From Thermoflavimicrobium dichotomicum (GTDB lineage: Bacteria; Bacillota; Bacilli; Thermoactinomycetales; Thermoactinomycetaceae), in the NCBI RefSeq assembly GCF_900114055.1, contig NZ_FORR01000009.1, positions 62,001-126,000 of the forward strand: a stretch of 64,000 nucleotides of DNA, given 5' to 3'. The first letter of the stretch is position 1; each line of letters starts with the position of its first letter. A program made the position numbers and the translations under genes. Shown piece by piece: positions 1 to 8,493 of this stretch. The notes below the pieces were generated by a model. The model saw nothing but the letters and a program-made list of their open reading frames with translations, made no database searches and was not told where the DNA came from.

Positions 1-886
1 CAAGGGCTCGATCCAATGGTTCCCAATCAGTCGGCGGGGTGATTTGGATGACAGGAAATTCCCATGCTTCTCCCCCTAACGCCTCAATTTTTTCAGCTAA
101 CTCACTATTTTGACTACGTGACCGAGTCACTAACACACGTTTACCGAATAATGGTTTCTTTTCAAACCAGGAGATTTTCTCGCGAAGACGAACCACATTA
201 CCCACGATAATAATCGCAGGAGAACGAAATTTTGCTTCTCTTGCCTTTTCTACAATATCTGCCAATGTTCCGACCAATGTTTCTTGCTCGACACGTGTTC
301 CCCAGCGAATCAAAGCAATGGGTGTTTGCTCCGGGCGACCATGTTTGATCAACTCCTCCACAATCAATGGGAGATTACTGACCCCCATCAAAAAGACCAA
401 CGTTTCCGTAGCCTGAGCAAGTAAACCCCATTGAACAGAAGAATATTTATGACCAGAAACAATGGCAAAAGAGGAATTGAAGTCCCGATGGGTGACAGGA
501 ATACCCGCATAGGCTGGTACAGCAATGGCTGATGTAATCCCCGGAATTACTTCAAACGGGATTCCCTCAGCCGCCAAACGTTCTGCCTCTTCGCCTCCAC
601 GCCCAAAAACGAACGGATCGCCGCCTTTGAGTCGAGTGACGATCTTTCCTTCTTTCGCTTTTTGCACAAGAATGTCATTGATTTCCTCTTGGGTATAAGT
701 ATGGTGTTCCGGTGATTTTCCGACATAGATTCGTTCAGCATCAGAACGCGCATATCGCAATAATTGGGAACTGGCGAGGCGATCATAGACAATCACGTCT
801 GCCCGTTTGATCGCCTCTTTTCCTTTGAGCGTAATCAAGCCAGGATCTCCTGGCCCCGCTCCTACCAGATAAACCAGCCCCATCAT
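1..886 (-). CDS. cobA: Uroporphyrinogen-III C-methyltransferase fused to uroporphyrinogen-III synthase (partial)
   Basis: Makes precorrin-2 from uroporphyrinogen III with SAM (siroheme/cobalamin branch); the C-terminal part would close hydroxymethylbilane to uroporphyrinogen III. The minus-strand protein starts MMGLVYLVGAGPGDPGL, the SAM-binding tetrapyrrole methylase signature, and continues through RLKGGDPFVFGRGGEE and PGITSAIAVPAYAGIPVTHR. After about residue 245 it changes into a HemD-like start (KPLFGKRVLVTRSRSQ) and is cut by the window edge. The fusion type is common in Firmicutes hem operons. The start ATG overlaps the hemC stop (ATGA), with an AAAGGAG site upstream, so the two are translationally coupled. 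The extent of the HemD half cannot be seen. Confidence 0.9.
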   Translation of the reverse strand, partial: MMGLVYLVGAGPGDPGLITLKGKEAIKRADVIVYDRLASSQLLRYARSDAERIYVGKSPEHHTYTQEEINDILVQKAKEGKIVTRLKGGDPFVFGRGGEEAERLAAEGIPFEVIPGITSAIAVPAYAGIPVTHRDFNSSFAIVSGHKYSSVQWGLLAQATETLVFLMGVSNLPLIVEELIKHGRPEQTPIALIRWGTRVEQETLVGTLADIVEKAREAKFRSPAIIIVGNVVRLREKISWFEKKPLFGKRVLVTRSRSQNSELAEKIEALGGEAWEFPVIQITPPTDWEPLDRAL

Positions 887-1809
887 ACCACAATCTCCTT
901 TTGTACTTGGGCTAAAAGCTGTCTGGCTCCCTGATCGATCAATTGCCCTGCCAGCTTTTGACCTAGTTCCCATTCATCTTGTCCAACCAAAGTAGCCTGA
1001 ATCACTTGTTTGCCACTTGGATCAGCGACAAGTCCACTCAGGTGAATCTGACCATCTACCCATTCAGCATAAGCTGCCAATGGTAAATGGCAACCGCCTT
1101 GGAAGGATTTCAAGAAAGCGCGTTCTGCCCGTACTGCTCTAGCTGTTTGTTCATGATTTAGTTTGACTAGCAACTCCAGCAATTCCTGATCATCCTCACG
1201 GCATTGAATCGCCAATGCCCCTTGTCCAACGGCTGGAAGCATCGTATCAGTAGATAAAATTTCTGTTACTTCCTCTTTCCAATTCATCCGCCGAAGACCT
1301 GCAGCTGCCAAAATAATCGCATCAAATTTGCCATCCCGCAATTTTTGCAATCGCGTATCGAGATTCCCACGAACCGGTTTTACCTGTAGATCTGGACGTC
1401 GGGCCAAAATCTGAGCCTGGCGCCGTAGACTGCTGGTACCCACGACTGCACCTGATGGCAACTCATCCAGAGTATATCCCTCCCGTGAAATCAAACAGTC
1501 ACGAGGATCTTCACGGAAAGGAATGGCTCCCACTACTAGCCCCTCAGGCATTTCAGCTGGCATATCTTTCATACTATGAACAGCAAAATCAATCCTTTTA
1601 TCCAATAAAGCCTGCTCAATCTCTTTGACAAACAAACCTTTGCCGCCCACTTTGGACAGCGTGACATTCAAGATACGATCACCTTTGGTCACAATTTTCT
1701 CTTGGCGAACCTGGACATCTGGGCAAATCTCCTTTAGTTGCTCAACCACCCAGTTGGTCTGGGTCAAAGCCAAAAGACTTTTTCTCGTTCCTACCACCAA
1801 CGGCCGCAT
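883..1809 (-). CDS. hemC: Hydroxymethylbilane synthase (porphobilinogen deaminase)
   Basis: Polymerises four porphobilinogens to hydroxymethylbilane in the cytosol. It has 308 residues, normal for the family. Visible signatures are VGTRKSLLALTQ at the N-terminus, HSMKDMP (residues 79-84), the GTSSLRRQAQ loop and the dipyrromethane-cofactor cysteine C240 in FQGGCHLPLA. I use the ATG at 1809 because it has an AAAGGAGG site seven bases upstream and matches the family start; an upstream ATG at 1830 would overlap the preceding gene. It is the fourth gene of the hem operon, between sirC and the cobA/hemD fusion. Confidence 0.95.
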   Translation of the reverse strand: MRPLVVGTRKSLLALTQTNWVVEQLKEICPDVQVRQEKIVTKGDRILNVTLSKVGGKGLFVKEIEQALLDKRIDFAVHSMKDMPAEMPEGLVVGAIPFREDPRDCLISREGYTLDELPSGAVVGTSSLRRQAQILARRPDLQVKPVRGNLDTRLQKLRDGKFDAIILAAAGLRRMNWKEEVTEILSTDTMLPAVGQGALAIQCREDDQELLELLVKLNHEQTARAVRAERAFLKSFQGGCHLPLAAYAEWVDGQIHLSGLVADPSGKQVIQATLVGQDEWELGQKLAGQLIDQGARQLLAQVQKEIVV

Positions 1810-1823
1810 CCTCGTACCTCCTT

Positions 1824-2471
1824 TCAACACTGGGACTGAATCTCTTGCTCAATCCACTGCAGCATCCATTCCTTCGCCTGATTTGGATGCAATCGACAAA
1901 TATTGATCCACTTTGGCGAAATCAGTTCTTTCATCATTTTTCTGCGTTTTTCCTGATCCGGTACCCTTTTTTGAATATGAACTCGCATTTCATGGACGAG
2001 CTCGAGCAATAACGCATATTCTTCGCTATATCTCTCTTCCAGCTCCTTGCGGATTTGTTTGGCCAGGCTGGGACTTGCACCATGTGTGGAAATGGCCAGG
2101 GTCAGCTTTCCACGACGAACCGTAGATGGAACGATAAAATTGCAGAGTGCCGGCTGATCCACCACATTAATGAATTGCTTTCTTCTCCTGGCATCGTGAT
2201 AAATCTGCTTATTGACATCTGGATCATTCGTAGCAGCAATGACTATAAGACAATTTTCTCCATCTTTTTCCTGATAAAGACGAGGAATCCAAATAATTTT
2301 CCCCATTTGTGCCCAGCTTTTGATTTTGTCTGTCACCTGGGGACTTACCACAATCACATCTGCATTCCCCGCTAAAAGTGAGCCAATCTTTCGCTCAGCC
2401 ACAGCACCCCCACCGACGACCAGGCATCGATGTGATGTTAAGTCAGCCATCATCGGATACACATACTTCAT
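1824..2471 (-). CDS. Precorrin-2 dehydrogenase (siroheme synthase family, SirC/YlnF type)
   Basis: Oxidises precorrin-2 to sirohydrochlorin with NAD+, the step after CobA toward siroheme. It has 215 residues. The N-terminal Rossmann motif is CLVVGGGAVAERKIGSLL, followed by VIAATNDPDVN and the NFIVPSTVRRGKLTLAISTHGASPSLAK block diagnostic of the Met8p/CysG-B family. The ATG at 2471 follows GAGGAG at proper spacing; a longer ORF start nine codons upstream lacks support. Its place inside the hem operon beside a CobA fusion fits siroheme synthesis. No separate SirB-like ferrochelatase is in the window, so the metal-insertion step is not accounted for here. Confidence 0.9.
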   Translation of the reverse strand: MKYVYPMMADLTSHRCLVVGGGAVAERKIGSLLAGNADVIVVSPQVTDKIKSWAQMGKIIWIPRLYQEKDGENCLIVIAATNDPDVNKQIYHDARRRKQFINVVDQPALCNFIVPSTVRRGKLTLAISTHGASPSLAKQIRKELEERYSEEYALLLELVHEMRVHIQKRVPDQEKRRKMMKELISPKWINICRLHPNQAKEWMLQWIEQEIQSQC

Positions 2472-2488
2472 GCTGCAAGCTCCTCTAC

Positions 2489-3307
2489 CTAAAACCAATG
2501 ATGAAATGACACATGAGTCCCTGAAATCACCACGTTAAGCAAAATAGACAGAAAAGCCAGGGTATTCCACCAAGCCAAGCGGCGACCATTCCAGCGATTT
2601 GCAACCCATTGGTACAACACAAAACCATAAACGACCAAGACCAGGAATGAAGCCCAGATCTTCAGGTCATACCAAAAGAGTCGCCCAATCAACTGATAAA
2701 TCCAGATAAAACCCAAAATCATCGCAACACATAACAACGGAGTACCAATCAGCACCAGATAACGCGAAAAAATCTGCAGCCGATCCAAGCTGGGCAAGCG
2801 CATCAAAAACTTGTTCCACTTCTTCTTTTTCAAGAGATAATTATTCATCAAATACAAGGCTGAACATATACTGGATAAAGAAAAAGCGGCATAGGACAGA
2901 ATCGAAAACGAAATATGCACAAAACCCAACTCAGACAACAATAATTTTGTATACTCCATTGACAAATCCCTGGCAAAAAACAAATGAAACGCTAGCACGG
3001 TAAACCCGATCAGATTGGAACAGAACGCAAACAGATCCATACGTCGATATAATCCATTGATCACCAATGTAAAGGTAACCAGTGCCCACGAATAGATAAA
3101 TAAAGCATCGACCTGTATCGAAACAGACCAGATCGAGAACATCTCAAAAATAAAAGAAGTGGACTGAATCAGCCAAACACCGACCAATAACGCATTGGAC
3201 AAGTAGCGTGATCGTGGATTGGGATAAAGCAAATCTGAAAAAGAAAAAAGAAGACTGAGTGCATAAAGATAAATAAGAAAATCGTATAGCCACCGCTCAG
3301 CAAACAC
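2489..3307 (-). CDS. hemX: HemX / CcsA-like cytochrome c assembly membrane protein
   Basis: Integral membrane protein that in B. subtilis lowers the amount of HemA glutamyl-tRNA reductase. It has 272 residues with about eight hydrophobic helices and belongs to the CcsA/ResC-like haem-handling family; the conserved late segment WYDLKIWASFLVLVVYG and a terminal SGTHVSFHHW histidine cluster are visible. Translation starts at GTG, with AAAGGGGA upstream. It follows hemA by 17 bp in the order hemA-hemX-sirC-hemC typical of Bacillales. A direct role in haem export is not shown by the sequence. Confidence 0.9.
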   Translation of the reverse strand: MFAERWLYDFLIYLYALSLLFSFSDLLYPNPRSRYLSNALLVGVWLIQSTSFIFEMFSIWSVSIQVDALFIYSWALVTFTLVINGLYRRMDLFAFCSNLIGFTVLAFHLFFARDLSMEYTKLLLSELGFVHISFSILSYAAFSLSSICSALYLMNNYLLKKKKWNKFLMRLPSLDRLQIFSRYLVLIGTPLLCVAMILGFIWIYQLIGRLFWYDLKIWASFLVLVVYGFVLYQWVANRWNGRRLAWWNTLAFLSILLNVVISGTHVSFHHWF

Positions 3308-3324
3308 TTGGATTCCCCTTTCGC

Positions 3325-4686
3325 TTACGAGGAGATGGATACTTTTCCATCTACAAGCGTTGGGTTACTGAAGCTCTTGACCAGTGTGGAAGAAGCCGCC
3401 GGTTTTTCCTGTTTTTCTTCCAATTGCTCTTCCAGAGCGAATATCTGCACAAACAAATCAAATGCTTCATCCCGTTTTGATGTAGCGGCCAACTCTTTAA
3501 TCCGAACAATCGGATCACGTAACAACTGGTTCACGATGCTTTTGGTTTGTTTACGCAAGACCCGCTTTTCCCGTTCGGTCAAGTCAGGTAATTTCCGTTC
3601 AATGCGAGCCATTGTCTCTTCCTGTACAGCCAACGCTTTTTCTCGCAGTGCTGTAATGAGCGGCACCACTCCGAGCATTTGCAGCCACTCTTGAAATTCT
3701 TTCGTTTCTTCTTCAATCCAGACCGCCACTTTTTTCGCTTCCTGTTCACGCAAGCTTAAATTTGCATCGACGATTCCATGCAAATCATCAATATCATATA
3801 AAAACACTTGATCCAGGTCATGCACGGCCGGATCAATGTCCCGTGGTACTGCAATATCAATAAAGAATAACGGAGAACGCCGATTACGTAAAACAGGCTC
3901 AACATTTTCTTTGGTTAAAATGGGCTCTTTTGCGCCGGTTGAGCTCACTACAATGTCCGCTTCCTGCAACGAATCGGCCAATTGGTCGAAAGAACGCGCT
4001 TCTCCTTTAAAACGGGATGCTATTTCCTGGGCTTTTTCCAATGTGCGATTCAGCACAATCACCCTTGTAGCTCCAGCAGCATGGAAATGTTTGGCTGTCA
4101 GTTCGCCCATTTCTCCAGCTCCAATGAGCAAAATGGTTTTATCCTCAAAGGACTCGAACATCTTCTTACCGAGCTCGACAGCAGCATAACTGACAGAAAC
4201 TGCATTTTGGCCAATCTCGGTTTCCGTATGCACACGTTTCCCAAGCGTAATGGCTTGTTTAAACAGCATATTAAAAATCGTTCCCGTCGTTCCTTCGCCT
4301 TGTGCCGTCAAGAAAGCAGTACGAACCTGTCCCAAAATCTGCGTTTCTCCGATCACAAGTGAATCCAGCCCGGAAACGACATGGAACAGATGGTTCACCG
4401 CTTGCTGATTTTCCTTTACATATAAATAAGGTTCGAACTCTTCTTTGGGAATCCGGAACCAGCTTTCCAAAAAGGCCTTGGAATAATACTCACCCGTATG
4501 AAGTTGGTCACATACCACATACAACTCCATCCGGTTGCACGTACTGACGATGACACACTCCATGATACTTTTCATATCTCTTAGAGTTCTGAGAGCCATC
4601 GGCAGTTCGTGAGCAGAAAAAGCAAATCGTTCACGAAGGTCCACTTTTGCTGTTTTATGATTAAGCCCTACGACGAGTATATACAT
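3325..4686 (-). CDS. hemA: Glutamyl-tRNA reductase
   Basis: Reduces glutamyl-tRNA(Glu) to glutamate-1-semialdehyde with NADPH, the first step of the C5 pathway to 5-aminolevulinate. It has 453 residues. The start MYILVVGLNHKTA and the catalytic nucleophile C50 in STCNRMELY are clear, as are the NADP-binding LLIGAGEMGELTAKH and LNRTLEKAQEIA segments. The C-terminal dimerisation helix is Lys/Glu rich, ending in a low-complexity EEQLEEKQEK tail. The ATG at 4686 has a GAGGTGAGAG site; a 48-residue upstream extension has no homology and is rejected. First gene of the operon. Confidence 0.96.
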   Translation of the reverse strand: MYILVVGLNHKTAKVDLRERFAFSAHELPMALRTLRDMKSIMECVIVSTCNRMELYVVCDQLHTGEYYSKAFLESWFRIPKEEFEPYLYVKENQQAVNHLFHVVSGLDSLVIGETQILGQVRTAFLTAQGEGTTGTIFNMLFKQAITLGKRVHTETEIGQNAVSVSYAAVELGKKMFESFEDKTILLIGAGEMGELTAKHFHAAGATRVIVLNRTLEKAQEIASRFKGEARSFDQLADSLQEADIVVSSTGAKEPILTKENVEPVLRNRRSPLFFIDIAVPRDIDPAVHDLDQVFLYDIDDLHGIVDANLSLREQEAKKVAVWIEEETKEFQEWLQMLGVVPLITALREKALAVQEETMARIERKLPDLTEREKRVLRKQTKSIVNQLLRDPIVRIKELAATSKRDEAFDLFVQIFALEEQLEEKQEKPAASSTLVKSFSNPTLVDGKVSISS

Positions 4687-5164
4687 CCTGCTCTCACCTC
4701 GATTCCCAGTTCCGGCCATCTTTGACGATTCTGGGACAATCCCTAACTTGTCAGAGTTTATTATAACATAGGAGCTCTTGTTCCACTTGATTAGCTGTGA
4801 ACAGATTTTGAAGCCAAAAAGACATACCACTATATTAACACAGGTTGTGTCCAGATGATATCTCTCTCATTTGTTTCCTGATTGGAGAGGTAAAGAACGC
4901 CTTTGATTCCTACTTGACTCCACGAAACCATCTCTGAACGACTCTGAACGGAATTTTTTGCAAATTTGGTGCAAGTGTCCTGTTTAATATTAAGCTGCAC
5001 TCTTCTATATAGTCGGTGAATAATATTTTGAATTATTTATTCGCTTGATATAAAATATTTATTCTTTTTTCATTTGCCTTTTAAAAATATTATTTTTATA
5101 TTTAAATATGGTCGAATGAGTCTGTGAATACGATAACTTTAAAAAAGAATGGGGGAGATTACTT
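4687..5164. other. Divergent intergenic region between hemA and the YlbL-like fragment
   Basis: 478 bases without a gene, AT-rich towards its right half. On the minus strand a TATAAT (4765-4760) preceded by TATG makes a plausible extended -10 for hemA; I see no good -35. On the plus strand several AT-rich -10-like strings precede the gene at 5165, none convincing. No hairpin terminator, T-box specifier or riboswitch core was recognised. Confidence 0.4.
4760..4765 (-). promoter_or_regulatory. Candidate -10 element of the hem operon
   Basis: TATAAT on the minus strand, 74 bases upstream of the hemA start, in the context TATGTTATAAT. The -35 region is poor, so this would act as a TG-type or weak promoter. 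Assigned by position only. Confidence 0.4.
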
Positions 5165-5647
5165 TTGAAAAAATTGCTTGGAATTATTTTAGTCATCATC
5201 CTGGCATTGGGAGCTATGTTCATTCCACTACCTTCTTATATAGGATTTGAGCCAGGAGATTTATATGACGGCCGTGACGTGGTGAGTGTAGACGGAGTGA
5301 ATAAGAAAGAAGAAAAAGGCTTTTATCTGACATCAGTTTATGTAGGTCCAGCTACGGTATTTGATTATTTGCTTGATAAAGTTTCTGTCCAAATTGCTGT
5401 TAAACCAGTTGAACAAGTAACAGGAGGTAAAAAGCAAAAGCTCGATGATCAAATGATGCAAGAAATCATGCAGGCACAAGAAGCCGGCTTGGAAAAAACC
5501 ACTGCTAATACAGCGACTATCGCTGCTTTTCGTCAAGCTAAAAAACCAATAACAGTGAAAGAAGAAGGAATGGAAGTCATAAAACCAACAGGACTCAGTA
5601 ATCCCATCAAACCAAATGCCAAAAATCCTTTTTTTGTTATCCTTTGA
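5165..5647 (+). CDS. YlbL/SepM-like N-terminal domain protein lacking PDZ and Lon protease domains
   Basis: 160 residues from a TTG start with a strong GGGGGAG site. The N-terminus is a membrane anchor (LLGIILVIILALGAMFIP) followed by LPSYIGFEPGDLYD, GFYLTSVYVGPATVFDYLL and NTATIAAFRQAKKPITV. This is the pattern of the first ~150 residues of YlbL/SepM, membrane PDZ-Lon (S16) proteases of Bacillales. Full proteins continue into PDZ and catalytic domains to ~340 residues; here the reading ends with KPNAKNPFFVIL and a stop, and no S16 motif follows in any frame up to the next gene. It is either a truncated paralogue or a free-standing extracytoplasmic domain. It would lack protease activity. Confidence 0.6.
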   Translation: MKKLLGIILVIILALGAMFIPLPSYIGFEPGDLYDGRDVVSVDGVNKKEEKGFYLTSVYVGPATVFDYLLDKVSVQIAVKPVEQVTGGKKQKLDDQMMQEIMQAQEAGLEKTTANTATIAAFRQAKKPITVKEEGMEVIKPTGLSNPIKPNAKNPFFVIL

Positions 5648-5719
5648 ATTGCAAATAATCACTGTTGGGAATATAATATATTTAACGAAATAAACAAATA
5701 TTATGAACAAAGAGGTGAA

Positions 5720-5782
5720 ATGCTGCTACTTTTGAATAAAAAATCCGTTCACAAATTGTCAGCTACTGCCACAAACAAGTAG
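5720..5782 (+). CDS. Possible 20-codon leader peptide ahead of the ABC importer
   Basis: A 20-codon ORF with its own good ribosome site (AGAGGTGAA, ATG at 5720) encodes a Leu-rich start (MLLLLNKK) and ends with TAG at 5780-5782, 12 bases before the importer's first gene. Its first codons (ctgctactt) are an exact inverted repeat of aagtagcag at its stop, just 5' of the ribosome site of the next gene. This could be a translation-coupled leader, or chance. No family is recognised. Confidence 0.3.
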   Translation: MLLLLNKKSVHKLSATATNK

Positions 5783-5794
5783 CAGGAACAAGCG

Positions 5795-6802
5795 ATGAAA
5801 AGGAAAAAAAGTGGGTTTGTTTTTTATTTCATTATTTCCCTTCTCTTCTCACTGATTGCCTGCTCACCATCCTCTAATCAATCCACTTCCAAAATTCGTC
5901 TCGTCGAAGTTACCCATTCATTATTTTACACTCCCCAATACATCGCTTTAACCAAAGGATTTTTTAAAGAACAGGGACTGGAAATCGAGCTGATCAACGG
6001 CAATGGCGGAGATAAAACCATGACCACGTTGCTGGCCAATCAATCCGATATGATCCTGATGGGGACGGAAGGAGCCATTTATGTCACCGCCCGTGGAGCC
6101 AATGAACCTGTCATGGCCTTTGCTCAACTGACACAGACAGACGGTACCTTTCTGTTATCCCGACAACCCCTTGCATCCTTTACCTGGGATCAACTGAAAG
6201 GAAAAAAACTGCTCGGTCAACGACGCGGTGGAATGCCGGAAATGGTTAGTGAATATGTCCAGCGCAAAAACGGACTTCGTCCACATCAAGATGTGGAGAT
6301 CATTCAAAATGTCGAATTTCAGAATCTGGGCACCGCCTTTGCATCAGGCACAGGTGATTTTGTCCAACTGTTTGAACCTGTTGCTTCGAAACTGGAGCAG
6401 GAAGGAAAAGGACGTATAGTCGCCTCCTTCGGTAAAGATAGTGGTATTGTCCCCTATACGGTATACATGACCAAAAAAAGTTTTTTGGAGAAAAATCCTG
6501 AAACGGTTACACGTTTTGTCCGTGCCCTTTATCAAGCCCAAAAATGGGTCCAATCCCATTCCACCGATGAGATTGTGGACGCAGTTACCCCACACTTCAA
6601 AGACATTGACCGTTCCATCCTGACCAGTGTGATCGAACGATATAAAAGCCAAGCATCCTGGGCGCCTGATCCCTTTATCGATGAAAAAGAGTATAATCAT
6701 CTTTTGGAAATCATGAAGCAAGCGGGAGAGTTACCAAAAGAAGTGCCTTACCAACAAATCGTGGACACCAACATCAGCCAACGTGTGATCCGTGAACAAT
6801 AG
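5795..6802 (+). CDS. ABC transporter substrate-binding lipoprotein, nitrate/sulfonate/taurine (SsuA/NMT1-like)
   Basis: Captures a small anion or aromatic solute outside the membrane for the importer encoded by the next two genes. It has 335 residues. The signal peptide ends in a lipobox (LIACSPS), followed by RLVEVTHSLFYTPQYIALTKGFFKEQGLEIEL, the N-terminal signature of the SsuA/ThiY/NMT1-like family. The later segment (TVYMTKKSFLEKNPETVTRFVRAL) also matches. The arrangement SBP-ATPase-permease resembles ytlA-ytlC-ytlD of B. subtilis. The substrate cannot be deduced. The start has only a modest AGCAGGA site, which the upstream inverted repeat could mask. Confidence 0.88.
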   Translation: MKRKKSGFVFYFIISLLFSLIACSPSSNQSTSKIRLVEVTHSLFYTPQYIALTKGFFKEQGLEIELINGNGGDKTMTTLLANQSDMILMGTEGAIYVTARGANEPVMAFAQLTQTDGTFLLSRQPLASFTWDQLKGKKLLGQRRGGMPEMVSEYVQRKNGLRPHQDVEIIQNVEFQNLGTAFASGTGDFVQLFEPVASKLEQEGKGRIVASFGKDSGIVPYTVYMTKKSFLEKNPETVTRFVRALYQAQKWVQSHSTDEIVDAVTPHFKDIDRSILTSVIERYKSQASWAPDPFIDEKEYNHLLEIMKQAGELPKEVPYQQIVDTNISQRVIREQ

Positions 6803-6814
6803 AGGGGTGAGAAC

Positions 6815-7585
6815 ATGATCTCCCCATATGCGATTGAAGTGAAGCAATTAACTCACTCTTACTTTACAAAAAAAGCAGAAATGATCGCCATTCGTTCCAT
6901 AACTTTTTCCGTTTTACCGGGAGAATTTCTGGTTATCGTCGGTCCCAGCGGTTGTGGAAAAAGTACCATTCTTTCCCTAATCGCTGGTATCTTCCCTTAT
7001 ACCAGTGGTGAAATCCTGCTCTTTGGCCAAGAAGTCCGTGGCCCTTCAGATAAAATTGGCTATATGTTGCAAAAAGATGGCCTTCTCGACTGGCGTACCG
7101 TAGAAGGCAACATCCATTTGGGATTGGAGATTCAGCGTAAAAACACTTCTGCTGATCTCTCCTATGCAAAAGATTTGCTTCGACAAGTAGGCCTGGCCCA
7201 AACCCTTAAATATTATCCTTCGCAATTATCGGGCGGGATGCGTCAACGCGTTGCCCTGGTTCGTACCTTGGCCACCAAGCCGGAAATTTTGCTATTGGAT
7301 GAACCCTTTTCTGCTTTGGATATCCAGCATAAACTCCATCTCGAAGAGCTTTTGGTCCGATTGCTTACCCAACAGAAAAAAACTGCCATTCTCGTCACCC
7401 ATGATCTGGAGGAAGCGATTGCGTTAGGAGATCGAATTATGGTCATGGGTGGCCAACCTGGAGAGATACGTCAGATTTTTGATGTCCCTGAAACCTTACG
7501 TAACCTTTCACCAATGAAAACACGTGGTCACCCCGATTTTCGTCCCTTATTCGAGAAGCTGTGGCGGGAGGTGGAAAGACCATGA
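6815..7585 (+). CDS. ABC transporter ATP-binding protein (SsuB/TauB-like)
   Basis: Cytoplasmic ATPase of the importer. It has 256 residues with Walker A GPSGCGKST, Q-loop MLQKDGLLDWRTV, signature LSGGMRQRVAL, Walker B ILLLDEPFSALD and the H-loop VTHDLEEAIALGDRI. The LDWRTV segment after the Q-loop is typical of the nitrate/sulfonate/taurine ATPase group. It starts 12 bases after the binding-protein gene with a GAGGGGTGAG site, and its stop overlaps the permease start (ATGA), so the three genes form one operon. Confidence 0.93.
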   Translation: MISPYAIEVKQLTHSYFTKKAEMIAIRSITFSVLPGEFLVIVGPSGCGKSTILSLIAGIFPYTSGEILLFGQEVRGPSDKIGYMLQKDGLLDWRTVEGNIHLGLEIQRKNTSADLSYAKDLLRQVGLAQTLKYYPSQLSGGMRQRVALVRTLATKPEILLLDEPFSALDIQHKLHLEELLVRLLTQQKKTAILVTHDLEEAIALGDRIMVMGGQPGEIRQIFDVPETLRNLSPMKTRGHPDFRPLFEKLWREVERP

Positions 7586-8421
7586 AAAAATGGCTCAAGT
7601 CAGCCTGGTTCGAAAAAGGTGCAATCAGCCCCGCTCATGCCCATTATTTACGTAAGTCTCGTCTTACCCAACTATGGGTATGGCTTTTACGTTTCGGCAT
7701 CCTCATCAGTTTGATCTGGCTATGGGAATGGTCTACGGACAGTGGCATTCTCGATCCCTTCCTCTTTAGCAGTCCAAGCCGAATCTGGCAGCTGACCAGC
7801 CAACTCGCCTCATCTGGTGAACTGTTTCACCATATTTGGCTTACCTCATGGGAAACAATTGTGGGTTTTCTTCTCGGAACAGCGACAGGCATCGCTCTGG
7901 CTACTTTGATTTGGGCTTCTCCTTTTCTTTCCCAAGTCCTTGATCCTTATCTTGTTGTATTAAACAGCATGCCTAAAGTGGCTTTAGGTCCATTATTTAT
8001 TGTAACCATGGGAGCAGGGTTCGGTTCCATTCTGGCCATGGCGATAGCTATTACAGTGATCGTTACCACCTTGGTGATTCACAGCAGTTTTCAAGGGGTG
8101 GATGCCAGCTACTCCATCCTCGCCCGTTCCTTTGGTGCTTCCCATACCCAAATCTTTCTGAAAATTATTTTTCCAGCCTGCATTCCGGACATGATCGCCA
8201 CTTTAAAAGTAAATGTGGGCCTGGCATGGGTCGGCGTCATCGTGGGTGAATTTCTTGTTTCCAAAGCCGGTTTGGGTTATTTGATCATCTATGGCTTCCA
8301 GGTATTTAATCTGACACTGGTCATGGTCAGTTTATTTATTGTCGCCATCATTTCCACGGTGATGTATCAGTTGATCGCCTGGCTGGAACAACGCCTGCTC
8401 CGTTACCGCTTGGTAAGCTGA
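7582..8421 (+). CDS. ABC transporter permease (SsuC/TauC-like)
   Basis: Membrane channel of the same importer. It has 279 residues with about six transmembrane helices; the EAA loop is at SYSILARSFGASHTQIFLKIIFP, followed by IPDMIATLKVNVGLAWVGVIVGE, characteristic of this permease family. The start at 7582 is chosen because it has GGAGGTGG at good spacing and forms an ATGA overlap with the ATPase gene. No terminator is obvious before the next gene, so read-through into the small membrane protein is possible. Confidence 0.92.
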   Translation: MKKWLKSAWFEKGAISPAHAHYLRKSRLTQLWVWLLRFGILISLIWLWEWSTDSGILDPFLFSSPSRIWQLTSQLASSGELFHHIWLTSWETIVGFLLGTATGIALATLIWASPFLSQVLDPYLVVLNSMPKVALGPLFIVTMGAGFGSILAMAIAITVIVTTLVIHSSFQGVDASYSILARSFGASHTQIFLKIIFPACIPDMIATLKVNVGLAWVGVIVGEFLVSKAGLGYLIIYGFQVFNLTLVMVSLFIVAIISTVMYQLIAWLEQRLLRYRLVS

Positions 8422-8493
8422 CTCTCCTTTTCCTTCCAAGCTTGTGATAAGATAAATTTGTGGATGTTAAGAAAAAGGAGAGGTTTTTGACGC

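Noticed and set aside
4687-4830. 48-codon upstream extension of hemA
   Set aside because: No homology, and it contains the putative -10. The conserved start with a ribosome site is at 4686.
5648-5794. Metabolite riboswitch (thiamine or SAM) before the ABC importer
   Set aside because: The space is about 150 bases, and no conserved TPP or S-box core is present; only a simple inverted repeat and a short ORF are seen.
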